In this document: piece by piece, positions 20,775-29,977 of the stretch
Layout: the number at the start of each line of letters is the position of its first letter
Numbering within the stretch: position 1 is the first letter of the stretch
NCBI RefSeq assembly: GCF_902626525.1
Contig: NZ_CACOFR010000005.1
Location: 44,409 to 108,408 of the forward strand
Source of the DNA: an uncultured Prochlorococcus sp.
Lineage (GTDB): Bacteria; Cyanobacteriota; Cyanobacteriia; PCC-6307; Cyanobiaceae
Direction of reading: 5' to 3'
Length of the DNA: 64,000 nt
The notes under the pieces: generated by a model
Told to the model about the DNA's origin: nothing
Database searches by the model: none
The model's input: the letters and a program-made list of their open reading frames with translations, nothing else
Made by a program: the position numbers and the translations under genes

Positions 20775-21457
20775 TAGCATTAATGAGTGATTCTTTTGAA
20801 AATGAAATACCTCATATTAATTTTAAAGATGTCTCTTTTTCATATCCTGGGAAAAAAGAAAATTTAATTTTTAAATGTAATCTATCAATCAAAAAAACTG
20901 GATTGTGGATGGTAATTGGTAAAAATGGAAGCGGAAAAAGTACTCTATTAAAATTAATAAATGGAATAATTAAACCTAATAATGGAATCGTTAATTCTAA
21001 AGCAAATATTGGTATGGTATTTCAAAACCCTGATCACCAGATATTGATGCCAAACTGTAGGAGCGAACTCATGATAAATATTAATCAAAACATAAGTGAT
21101 TATGAAATTAGAAAAAGAATTGAATATGTGCTTGATCAGGTTGGACTAACTGGTTTTGAAAAAAGGCCAATTTATACTTTAAGCGGAGGACAAAAACAAC
21201 GCTTAACTATCGCGTGCGCTCTTATAAGTAATAGAAATTTTATCCTTTTGGATGAGCCTACAGCGTTACTAGATAAAACCAGCCAATTAAAAGTTTTAAA
21301 AATTATTAAAAATCTTACAAATGACCATAAAAAACCTTTGTCCGCTTTGTGGATTACTCATCGTTATGAAGAATTAACTTACGCTGATGCAGTAGCAGAG
21401 CTCAAAAATGGTTTTTTATCTAGTTGGCAAGAACCGTCAAAATTTCAATATAATTAA
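20771..21457 (+). CDS. ABC transporter ATP-binding protein (Ecf/Cbi-like)
   Basis: Walker A VIGKNGSGKSTLL, signature TLSGGQKQRL, Walker B FILLDEPTALLD. Confidence 0.9.
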   Translation: MIALMSDSFENEIPHINFKDVSFSYPGKKENLIFKCNLSIKKTGLWMVIGKNGSGKSTLLKLINGIIKPNNGIVNSKANIGMVFQNPDHQILMPNCRSELMININQNISDYEIRKRIEYVLDQVGLTGFEKRPIYTLSGGQKQRLTIACALISNRNFILLDEPTALLDKTSQLKVLKIIKNLTNDHKKPLSALWITHRYEELTYADAVAELKNGFLSSWQEPSKFQYN

Positions 21458-21506
21458 TATTTTTACTTGTCATAAGGCACTTTAAAGAGGTAAATTCATT
21501 TTATAT

Positions 21507-21573
<67 letters not shown>

Positions 21574-21578
<5 letters not shown>

Positions 21579-21720
21579 TTTTATTCAAACATCAGTAGTA
21601 ATCAAGAGACTCCATTCGGGGTCTTTTTTTTTGCAAGCACTAGAACTTTCAAAATTTAGAACGTCACCCGACCTCAGGATACCTCAAAAAAAAGATAAGA
21701 AATGGGTTTTTTTATGGGTT
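21574..21720 (+). repeat. Left copy of the tRNA-flank direct repeat
   Basis: GGGAGTTTTATTCAAAcATCAGTA...AGAGACTCcattcGGGGTCTTTTTT...AAGCACTAgAACTTTCAAAATTTa... matches 29372-29506 with scattered substitutions and indels. Confidence 0.8.
21606..21632 (+). terminator. Rho-independent terminator downstream of tRNA-Asn
   Basis: GACTCC-attc-GGGGTC stem followed by a T tract. Confidence 0.8.
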
Positions 21721-21834
21721 ATAGCTCTTTTCAAAAATGTGTTTTTTTATGCAACGTTTTGAATTCTAGTAGTTGATATTTAATCTAAATCGAAAAGCAA
21801 CAGCCTCCTTTTTTCTGGCTAAAAAATAGAAAAA

Positions 21835-24800
21835 CTAACTTGCTACTAATTCCTCTCCAAGAGTTTCTGCTTGTTGAAGGACAGTTTCAACTGCAGCAAT
21901 TTGTTCATCTGGCGGATACTTATATCTTTTCAAAAGGGTTTTGATTTTGAGTCTCAGTTTTGCTCTAACATTTTCTTTATATTGCCAATCAATATTTGCA
22001 TCTTTTCTCATAATTTCTGCAAGTTCTTTTGCCATATTTGCAAGAACTTCTTCTTTCATTAGTTCATTTGCAGAGGGATTATCTGCAAGAGCATCATAAA
22101 AAGATTGTTCTGCGGAAGATAAACCTAATGCAATTCCACGTTCTAAATCTTCTCGGAATTTTTTTGCCATTGCTATAAGTTCTTCTATAACTTGTGCTGC
22201 TTCTATTGCTCTATTTTTATATTTATTCAATGATGCTGAAAGCATTTCACTAAAGTTTTTTTGTTTGACTACATTTGTTCTGAATTTACTTTTCACTTCA
22301 TCATTCAGTAGTTTCTGGAGCAACTCAACTGCTAAATTTTTTTGAGGGATCTTACTTACTTCTGATAAAAATTCATCTGACATGATACTTATATCTGGAT
22401 TCTTCAGACCAGCTACTTTGAATACGTCAGTTATGCCATTAGAGACTAAAGATTCAGATAGAAGTTGTTGTAATTCAAATCCGTAATCTTTAGGTGGACT
22501 TCCTGCAATATCTCCTTTTATAAGCATTGCTCTTATTGCTTGTAGGAATGCTATTTCAGGACTATGTTCTATTGCTGCATCAGTTGTTCCACATAGTGCA
22601 AATGCTTTGGTGATTTTTAGAACTGTATCGCAATATCTTTGTTTCCCATCATCTATTTCTAGAATGTGATCAAGACAATTTGGAATAATTTCTAATGCTT
22701 TTCCTTTCTCTCTAAAGTGCATCCATTCAACTGGATGCAGTAAATCTTTTGCGATCTGTATTTGTTCGAGAAGTATACGAACTGCTTCACTTGTATCAAG
22801 AGTTGGTTTTCCTGTTCCGTTTGCTGCTGTGTAAGTAGCGAGTGCTTCTTTTAGTTGTGGAGCAATACCTATGTAATCAACAATCAATCCACCTGGTTTA
22901 TCCTTGAAAACTCTATTGACTCTTGCAATTGCTTGAGCAAGATTTGCTCCTTTCATTGGTTTGTCTACGTACATAGTTGCTAAACAAGGTGCATCAAAAC
23001 CTGTCAACCACATATCTCTTACAAGAACCATTTTGAGTGGATCATTTGGATCTTTGAATCTGTTTTCTAAATCCTTTTTTTGTTGTTTGTTTGTGTGATG
23101 AGGTTGAAGAAGTTTCGACTCCGATGCAGATGCGGTCATAACAACTTTTACAGAACCTTTCATGTGATCTTCATCTTTCCATTCTGGTTTGAGTGAGACT
23201 ATCTCGTTGTAAAGACGTGCACAGATTTCTCTGCTCATTCCAACAATCAGTGCTTTTCCAGGTTGTGTTTTAGATCTTTGTTCATAGTGGGAAATTAGAT
23301 CTTTGGCTACTTGTTTCAGTCGAGGTTCTGCTCCTACTAAAGCTTCTAATGCTGCCCATCTGCTTTTTGCTTTTTCAGTAGAAGAAATATCATCTTCATC
23401 TTCAAATATTTCATCAAACTTACTATCTAAAGTCGGAGTACTACTTTCTTTGAGTTTTAGTTTTGCCAATCTTGACTCGTAATAAATCGGAACTGTTGCC
23501 CCATCATCTACTGCTTGCTGAATGTCATAAACAGAAACGTAATGACCAAAGACTGCCTGAGTATCTCTGTCATCTTGAGAAATTGGAGTTCCTGTAAAGG
23601 CTAAGAAAGTTGCGTTTGGAAGAGCATCTCTAAGTCCTTTTGCTAATCCATATTTCACTTCTCCTGTCTTTGAATCAATTCTTCCTTTGAAACCATATTG
23701 AGTTCGATGTGCTTCATCACAAATAACCACAATATTTTTTCTATCAGTCAATGCAGGGAATTTTTCTTCATCCTTTTCTGTTGCAAATTTTTGAATGGTT
23801 GTAAAAATAATTCCTCCACTAGGTCTGTTATCTAATAGATCTCTTAGATCTTTTCTTGATTCTGCTTGCTTAGGTTTCTCTCCTAATAAATCACCAGAAC
23901 CAGTAAATACACCAAATAACTGACCATCAAGATCTTGCCTGTCAGTAACCATCACTAAAGTTGGATTTTGAAGTCTTTTATCGGTTAGCAATTTTCCTGC
24001 AAGGCATGCCATTTCAATGCTTTTGCCTGCACCTTGGGTATGCCAAACTACTCCACCTTTGCGATCACCATCAGGTTTACTTGCTTCTATGACTCTTTCA
24101 ACTGCTGTATTTACAGCATGAAACTGATGATAAGCAGCAATCTTTTTGATAATTTCTTTTTCTTCTTCGAAGACACAGAATGAACGTATGAAATCTAATA
24201 ATCTTTTTTTATCGAATAATCCTCTAACTAAAGTTTCTAGTTGTTTGAACTTTCCAAGTGGATCCAAATCTTGTTCTTTTTCAATAACTCTCCATTGCTG
24301 GAATCTTTCTTCATTCGCAGAAATTGATCCTACTTTTGCATAAGTTCCATCACTAATTACTAATAGAACATTGGGAGTAAATAAATCAGGAATATCTACT
24401 TTATAAGTTCTTAGTTGGTTGAAAGCATCCCAAATATCAGTTTTTGCATTTGCTGGATTCTTGAGTTCAATTACAGCTATTGGGAGACCATTTATATAAA
24501 TAACAACATCTGGTCTTCGATTATTTTTTGGACCATGAATTGCTAATTGGTTGACTACTAACCAATCATTGTTATCAGGATTATCAAAATCAATTATCTT
24601 TAGGCGGATTCCAATTTCTTGGTTACCTTCTATGTATGTAATAGGAAGTCCTTTGGTCATTAATATATGAAACTGACGATTAGATGCAACTAATCCAGGA
24701 ATATTAGAATTCGTAATTTGAAGAACTGCTGCATCAATAGTTTTTGTTGGAACTTTAGGATTTAGTCTGATTAGTGCTGATTTCAAACGCTCTAATAGAA

Positions 24801-24936
24801 AGACTTGTCTCAGATCATCTCTCTCTGGAGATCTCCCATCTGGTGCAATATCTGGACCATGAGCATATTGATATCCAAGATCTACAAACCATTCAAGTGA
24901 ATTATTTTCTAAAAGTTCTTCATTTATCAAGGACAT
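21835..24936 (-). CDS. hsdR: Type I restriction endonuclease subunit R
   Basis: 1033 aa; nuclease-like VIELKNPANAKTDIWDAFNQLRTYK, Walker A VVWHTQGAGKSIEM, VICDEAHRTQYG, AFTGTPIS. Confidence 0.95.
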   Translation of the reverse strand: MSLINEELLENNSLEWFVDLGYQYAHGPDIAPDGRSPERDDLRQVFLLERLKSALIRLNPKVPTKTIDAAVLQITNSNIPGLVASNRQFHILMTKGLPITYIEGNQEIGIRLKIIDFDNPDNNDWLVVNQLAIHGPKNNRRPDVVIYINGLPIAVIELKNPANAKTDIWDAFNQLRTYKVDIPDLFTPNVLLVISDGTYAKVGSISANEERFQQWRVIEKEQDLDPLGKFKQLETLVRGLFDKKRLLDFIRSFCVFEEEKEIIKKIAAYHQFHAVNTAVERVIEASKPDGDRKGGVVWHTQGAGKSIEMACLAGKLLTDKRLQNPTLVMVTDRQDLDGQLFGVFTGSGDLLGEKPKQAESRKDLRDLLDNRPSGGIIFTTIQKFATEKDEEKFPALTDRKNIVVICDEAHRTQYGFKGRIDSKTGEVKYGLAKGLRDALPNATFLAFTGTPISQDDRDTQAVFGHYVSVYDIQQAVDDGATVPIYYESRLAKLKLKESSTPTLDSKFDEIFEDEDDISSTEKAKSRWAALEALVGAEPRLKQVAKDLISHYEQRSKTQPGKALIVGMSREICARLYNEIVSLKPEWKDEDHMKGSVKVVMTASASESKLLQPHHTNKQQKKDLENRFKDPNDPLKMVLVRDMWLTGFDAPCLATMYVDKPMKGANLAQAIARVNRVFKDKPGGLIVDYIGIAPQLKEALATYTAANGTGKPTLDTSEAVRILLEQIQIAKDLLHPVEWMHFREKGKALEIIPNCLDHILEIDDGKQRYCDTVLKITKAFALCGTTDAAIEHSPEIAFLQAIRAMLIKGDIAGSPPKDYGFELQQLLSESLVSNGITDVFKVAGLKNPDISIMSDEFLSEVSKIPQKNLAVELLQKLLNDEVKSKFRTNVVKQKNFSEMLSASLNKYKNRAIEAAQVIEELIAMAKKFREDLERGIALGLSSAEQSFYDALADNPSANELMKEEVLANMAKELAEIMRKDANIDWQYKENVRAKLRLKIKTLLKRYKYPPDEQIAAVETVLQQAETLGEELVAS

Positions 24937-26234
24937 TATATACCTGCCTCATCTAATATTTTTTCTGCATCAGAGACTCTTAGTGTTCCTGACATGAGTC
25001 TAGGTAGTATGGCATAAGTAATATCTTGAAGATATAGATTCTCTTCCCTAAGAAGAATTTGCCTTTTTAATAGTAAATCATAAAAATTATTGAAATAACT
25101 TATCAATGGACTAGATATAGGGGGAGTTACAACTGAGATACTCAAAAAATCCTCGATTGATAAAGTTTGTCTTACCGACCCTGATGACAGCACTTGTACA
25201 TTTTGATTGAAATAATCACGTTTGATGCTCATTATTGAGAACCAATGCCAACCTATATAAGGAGTTATAACGATATAAATAGGTGAAACTGCACCAAGAT
25301 AATCTTCATAATGAAGTCCAATAGATCCGATATTTATTCTTGATGGGTTATAAGCTATATCGTATTTTTCGATAGCGATGTATTTAGCGATATTTTTACT
25401 ATGAACTTTTTTTGTAAAATACTCTTCTGAAGTTACTAATTCACCAGAATTTACAGCGGAAAGAACAGTCGCTTTTCTTTGCCCAACTCTCTCTTTTTTT
25501 TGAGTCATGAATTTATGGAATGGTGAATACGACCAACCCTTTGGAATTCTGCCTAATTCAGAATCTTCAAATGAAACTGGAAATAAATCGCTTATCTCAT
25601 CTGGTAGACCTGTTGAATGATTTTTTGCTTTTGCTCTAACGGGCTCAAAATTTACAAACCACGATTTGAAAACTGCTTCAGAAATTTCTTCAAGTGTCTC
25701 AGAAGTTTTTTTGTTTAGTTCAATCTTTTCATCAAGAGTTCCAAGAATTTGAGCTATCTTCTCTTGAATATCCATTTTTGGAAGTGGGACTTCAAATTTA
25801 GATAATTCTGAAATATAAAGATTTTTTTGTACACTTCCTTCAGCGAGTCTTTCAATATGAGGACGCCCATGGAGTAAACAATAAAAAAGGTATTTTGTAT
25901 TTACAATTTTTTCATTTGGTTTGATGTTGATTACTGCTCTATTCCCGCACATCCAATCTTTTAGAATTCCTACTCTTCCAATAGTTCCTGATTTGCTAAT
26001 TGCTAATGAATTTGGAGGAAATAAACAAGCACTTGATCCTGCGCTTTCAAACCCCTTTTCCGAAAGAGTTCTAGTTGTCGAATATACATTCGAATTATTC
26101 AAGTCAACAGCTCTCAACCACTTTATAGGACCATCAAAATAACTATTATTTGTTTGCTTTGGATTTACATAACCTTCTTGAAAATCAGCTATCTCAGATA
26201 ATTTTACACTTTTCATATTAGATTTCGTATCCAA
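24936..26234 (-). CDS. hsdS: Type I restriction-modification specificity subunit S
   Basis: 432 aa; two putative TRDs separated by conserved spacer QEKIAQILGTLDEKIELNKKTSETLEEISEAVFKSWFVNFEPVRAKA; overlaps hsdM; stop abuts hsdR start. Confidence 0.93.
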   Translation of the reverse strand: MDTKSNMKSVKLSEIADFQEGYVNPKQTNNSYFDGPIKWLRAVDLNNSNVYSTTRTLSEKGFESAGSSACLFPPNSLAISKSGTIGRVGILKDWMCGNRAVINIKPNEKIVNTKYLFYCLLHGRPHIERLAEGSVQKNLYISELSKFEVPLPKMDIQEKIAQILGTLDEKIELNKKTSETLEEISEAVFKSWFVNFEPVRAKAKNHSTGLPDEISDLFPVSFEDSELGRIPKGWSYSPFHKFMTQKKERVGQRKATVLSAVNSGELVTSEEYFTKKVHSKNIAKYIAIEKYDIAYNPSRINIGSIGLHYEDYLGAVSPIYIVITPYIGWHWFSIMSIKRDYFNQNVQVLSSGSVRQTLSIEDFLSISVVTPPISSPLISYFNNFYDLLLKRQILLREENLYLQDITYAILPRLMSGTLRVSDAEKILDEAGI

Positions 26235-27801
26235 TCTTTTTCATATTTTCTGCAATCTGCTTGTCTAAATCATTCCCTTTTCTTAGTTGTTCCTTGAGCA
26301 AAGCAGTTAGTCTCGACATTTTTTCATCAAAAGGTTCGCCATTATCATCTGTCTCTGGAAAACCAACATATCTTCCAGGAGTGAGAACAAATCCATTTTT
26401 TTCAATTTCATCAAATTTTGCTCCGTAGCAGAAACCAGCTACATTTTCATACTCCTTATCCTTTCGCCAAGAATTTACAGTATTAGCTATTTTAGAAATC
26501 TCATTATCTGAGAGGATTTTTTGTTTGCGATCCTTCATTGTTCCCATATTCCTTGCGTCGATGAACAAAGTCTTTCCTTTGCGATCTCTTCCTCTATACG
26601 TTTTATCATTAGATAAAAACCATATGCAAACTGGAATAGGAGTATTGAGAAATAATTGTTCTGGTAATGAAATCATTACTTCAACAACATCTTTTCTAAC
26701 CATTTCTTCTCGAATATTTCCTTCATTCCCTTTATTAGAGCTCATAGACCCATTAGCAAGAACTACTCCTGCTTGACCTCTTGGCTTCAACTTCCACAGC
26801 ATATGCTGTAACCACGCATAGTTAGCATTTCCGGCGGGTGGTCTGCCATAAATCCAACGAACATCATTCTCATATTTTTCTCCGCCCCAATCTGAAATAT
26901 TGAAAGGAGGATTTGCAAGAATATAATCGAATTTCTGATCTGGATGTTGATCTCTAGCAAAAGTATCTGCAGGTTCTTGACCTAAATCGCTCGCGAACCC
27001 ACGAATTGCCAAGTTCATTGCTGCCAATCGCCAAGTTGTTGGGTTACTTTCTTGCCCGTAAATCGAAATGTCATCTTTTCTTCCACCTTGCTCTTGTATA
27101 AATCTTTCACTCTGAACAAACATTCCGCCAGATCCACAACAAGGGTCGTAAACACGACCTTTATCGGGAGATAAAACTGCAACAAGAGTTTTTACTATGT
27201 GAGCAGGAGTATAAAATTGTCCGCCTTTTTTACCTTCAGCACTTGCAAATTGACCTAAGAAATATTCATATACTTCACCCAATACATCTCCTGCTTTTTG
27301 TCCTTCTCCAAAACCAATTGTTGAAATCAAATTTACTAATTCCCCCATTCGTCCAGGTTCTAATTGAGCAGCACCAAATCTCTTATCTAATTTTCCTCGA
27401 AGAGTTGGGTTTTCATTCTCAATCACAACTAATGCTTTATCAATGAGTTGTCCAATTTCAGGTTGTGGTGCTTTATCTCTAAGTGCTTCCCACCTTGCAT
27501 CTGCAGGAACCCAGAAAACATTTGCTTGAGTGTAATAATCTCTATCTTCTAATGCTTCTTGATGATCTTTTGGATCATCTCCAAGGTAATAATCTGACTC
27601 AGGATTACTTATCATTGCTAAAACCTTTTTCTGCTGTTCTTCAAAAGTATCGGAAATATATTTCAGAAATATCATCCCTAGAACAAGGTGCTTATATTCT
27701 GCAGCATCCATTTGAGCACGTAATTTATCTGCACTTGCCCAGAGAACTGCTTTGAAATCTTTTGGAGTATCTTCTTTCTTTTTAGGAATGACCAATAACA
27801 A
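26218..27801 (-). CDS. hsdM: Type I restriction-modification methyltransferase subunit M
   Basis: 527 aa; GQFYTPAHIVKTLVAVL, VYDPCCGSGGMFVQ, FDYILANPPFNISDW (N6-adenine MTase NPPF). Confidence 0.95.
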   Translation of the reverse strand: MLLVIPKKKEDTPKDFKAVLWASADKLRAQMDAAEYKHLVLGMIFLKYISDTFEEQQKKVLAMISNPESDYYLGDDPKDHQEALEDRDYYTQANVFWVPADARWEALRDKAPQPEIGQLIDKALVVIENENPTLRGKLDKRFGAAQLEPGRMGELVNLISTIGFGEGQKAGDVLGEVYEYFLGQFASAEGKKGGQFYTPAHIVKTLVAVLSPDKGRVYDPCCGSGGMFVQSERFIQEQGGRKDDISIYGQESNPTTWRLAAMNLAIRGFASDLGQEPADTFARDQHPDQKFDYILANPPFNISDWGGEKYENDVRWIYGRPPAGNANYAWLQHMLWKLKPRGQAGVVLANGSMSSNKGNEGNIREEMVRKDVVEVMISLPEQLFLNTPIPVCIWFLSNDKTYRGRDRKGKTLFIDARNMGTMKDRKQKILSDNEISKIANTVNSWRKDKEYENVAGFCYGAKFDEIEKNGFVLTPGRYVGFPETDDNGEPFDEKMSRLTALLKEQLRKGNDLDKQIAENMKKIGYEI

Positions 27802-27904
27802 ATAATTGCTCTTATTTTATACCTAGTTTTTATTTTGTTTGATTCAATACTGACTTTATGACATGAGATTTGTTATTTTTCTAATTGAGTAATGAGTAAA
27901 TCTA

Positions 27905-28108
27905 ATGATAAGTAATAAAAAATGGCAACAACTTTTAGCACTTGCAACGACTAGTGAAAAATTACCCAATGATGCTACAGAGGAAGAAAAGGAAGCATAT
28001 GAATCATTAGTGCGTGATCATAAAATCATGCTTGAAACTGCAGAGAAACATGGGATAAAGAATCCTGAGATGTATATACCTTTTGAAGTTGAGGGTGATT
28101 TCTTATGA
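27905..28108 (+). CDS. Small unknown protein, cassette gene 1
   Basis: 67 aa; divergent from hsdM; stop overlaps next start (ATGA at 28105). Confidence 0.6.
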   Translation: MISNKKWQQLLALATTSEKLPNDATEEEKEAYESLVRDHKIMLETAEKHGIKNPEMYIPFEVEGDFL

Positions 28109-28278
28109 ATGAACTAAATGAACCTGAAGCATCAAGAAAAATGGCAAGACTACTAAATAAAAATCCACTCTCAGTAGAAATGTGGGATGAGGTTCTTTTT
28201 GCTGCAGGTCAATGCAAAACTTGGGCAGAAGTTCTTATTCGATACGAGCAAATTACTGGATATGATTCTGACGAATGA
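28105..28278 (+). CDS. Small unknown protein, cassette gene 2 (57 aa, below ORF-track cutoff)
   Basis: MNELNEPEASRKMARLLNKNPLSVEMWDEVLFAAGQCKTWAEVLIRYEQITGYDSDE*; ATGA overlaps at both ends. Confidence 0.6.
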   Translation: MNELNEPEASRKMARLLNKNPLSVEMWDEVLFAAGQCKTWAEVLIRYEQITGYDSDE

Positions 28279-28601
28279 TTATGGAGAAAAATTCTCCACC
28301 TAAAATTGATGATACTTGGTACTTTCGAGGGAAGTTTATGGAAAAATTACCTCTATTGCAGGATGGTGAATATCTTTGGCATAAAGTTCAAAATTGTAAA
28401 AGATGTGGTGCTAAAAAAACTGTAAAAAAATGTTTGTGGGGACATCCAACTAAAGAAGCATTTGCTTCTGGAGAATGGGCAATTATGGGATGTTGTATGG
28501 AACCAGTAAGAAGTCGATGGGCATGTACAAAATGTGAGTGGAAATATTATCATCCTCAAGATATTCCTGAATATATGTTTATCGGAGAAGAAGATATTTG
28601 A
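28275..28601 (+). CDS. Zn-ribbon-like small protein, cassette gene 3
   Basis: 108 aa; NCKRCGAKKTVKKCLWG ... GCCMEPVRSRWACTKCEWKYYHP, paired CxxC; ATGA overlap with upstream ORF. Confidence 0.65.
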   Translation: MIMEKNSPPKIDDTWYFRGKFMEKLPLLQDGEYLWHKVQNCKRCGAKKTVKKCLWGHPTKEAFASGEWAIMGCCMEPVRSRWACTKCEWKYYHPQDIPEYMFIGEEDI

Positions 28602-28906
28602 TCTAATTTGTATGAAAATTCATCTAAAGAAATTTTTTTCTTCTTGAATTTTTTCCAGGATATTTTTATCAGAAAATCAATTAAAAAATGGGTTTTCTTA
28701 TGTGTTTTCTTATGGGTTTTTTCTATAAATTTTTATGTATTTAGTACTTCAAGATATGTCATGACTACTCTTGATGAGTTCCATATAATCCCCCTCCCCC
28801 GGTGAGTTCAAAAAAGTTCTAAAGACTTAAACTAACTTCATGCGATGTCATGATACTTGGGGTTTTTAAATTTAATTTGTGGGTACTTTTAAATCTCTTA
28901 TTGCTA

Positions 28907-29212
28907 TTACCTTCCTATTTGTGAAACCATGCCTTTCTTGAGTTCCTTTTGATATGCCTCCTTGCTCGAGAGTATTATATCTTCAATCGAGAATTTATTA
29001 AATAATGACTTTCCTATTTGTGAACCCACACCTTTGTTATTGAGTTCCTTTTGATATGCCTCTTTGCTTGAGAGTATGATATCTTTAATCGAGAATTTAT
29101 TAAATAATGACTTTCCTATTTGTGAAACCATACCTTTCTTGAGTTCCTTTTGATATGCCTCTTTGCTCGAGAGTATGATATCTTCAATCGAAAATTTATT
29201 TAATAATGACAT
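28907..29212 (-). CDS. Tandem-repeat hypothetical protein (three ~33-aa repeats)
   Basis: MSLLNKFSIEDIILSSKEAYQKELKKGMVSQIGK / SLFNKFSIKDIILSSKEAYQKELNNKGVGSQIGK / SLFNKFSIEDIILSSKEAYQKELKKGMVSQIGR. Confidence 0.5.
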   Translation of the reverse strand: MSLLNKFSIEDIILSSKEAYQKELKKGMVSQIGKSLFNKFSIKDIILSSKEAYQKELNNKGVGSQIGKSLFNKFSIEDIILSSKEAYQKELKKGMVSQIGR

Positions 29213-29220
29213 TTTTATTT
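28911..29220. repeat. Tandem DNA repeat, units of about 99-102 bp
   Basis: TTCCTATTTGTGAA...CCTTTTGATATGCCTC...GAGAATTTATTAAATAATGA recurs at 28912, 29011 and 29113, with a degenerate continuation at about 29210. Confidence 0.9.
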
Positions 29221-29371
29221 GTGAAAATTGCTTTGTAGATGATCGTTTAAGTTCTTAATTCTTTTATAACCCATAGCAATTTGCACTTCAACTGTGTGAG
29301 ATCTTTTTTACTAAAAATTATATCAACTTCAGTCAGGCACTTTCAAAAAATATCACCCTGACTATCGCACA

Positions 29372-29506
29372 GGGAGTTTTATTCAAAAATCAGTAACAAT
29401 AAAGAGACTCTACTAGGGTCTTTTTTATTAAAAGCACTACAACTTTCAAAATTTAAGACCTCAGAATACGCAAAAAAAATAATAAATGGTTTTTTTATGG
29501 TTTTTA
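29372..29506 (+). repeat. Right copy of the tRNA-flank direct repeat (attR-like)
   Basis: GGGAGTTTTATTCAAAaATCAGTA...AGAGACTCtactaGGGTCTTTTTT...AAGCACTAcAACTTTCAAAATTTa aligns to 21574-21720. Confidence 0.8.
29406..29426 (+). terminator. Orphan terminator inside right repeat copy
   Basis: GACTC-tacta-GGGTC followed by T6; same stem context as the tRNA-Asn terminator but no gene directly upstream. Confidence 0.65.
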
Positions 29507-29977
29507 TTGAATATAAAAATGGGCTTTCTTATGGGTTTCTAATTTTCAATTAGGCACAGCATGCTTTATGACGGATAGTACAAATGTATAGTCTTCATGA
29601 TGAAGAACAGCAGTGGGGTTATCTCAAGGACTATGAGTAAGATCAACAAAGAAAAAGAAGACAAAGATCTGCATGGTCTATGAATATTTGATATGCCTTT
29701 ACTGTTCAATGCTTTATCTTGTTGACTTGTCCAGTCCACCGGAAACTCATACTACTGAAAGATTCTCATATATAGAGGTTGCAAATATTGCTAAAAAGAA
29801 GAGAACTTCGAGAAGGTTGGTGTTCTGAATTTGCCTAAAAATAAAATAAGAGGGCATTTGTTTACCCTCTTCCAGTCTTATTCACTTCCTTATCTGCAAA
29901 GTCGGGTAAGTGCTTTGACTCCTGAATTATTTCTACTCCTCTTTATTTAATTCGCAAAGATAGTCCTGACAACCATA

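Noticed and set aside
21835-27801. Type III, BREX or DISARM defence system
   Set aside because: Only the three canonical type I Hsd subunits are present; no PglX/PglZ/BrxL-type or DrmA/B-type proteins seen.
28608-28805. 65-aa ORF YENSSKEIFFFLNFFQDIFIRKSIKKWVFLCVFLWVFSINF
   Set aside because: Low-complexity translation of the ATGGGTTTTCTT repeat; apparent TM character is a T-rich artefact.
28911-29220. CRISPR-like array
   Set aside because: ~100-bp tandem units are contiguous, coding-compatible and lack unique spacers.
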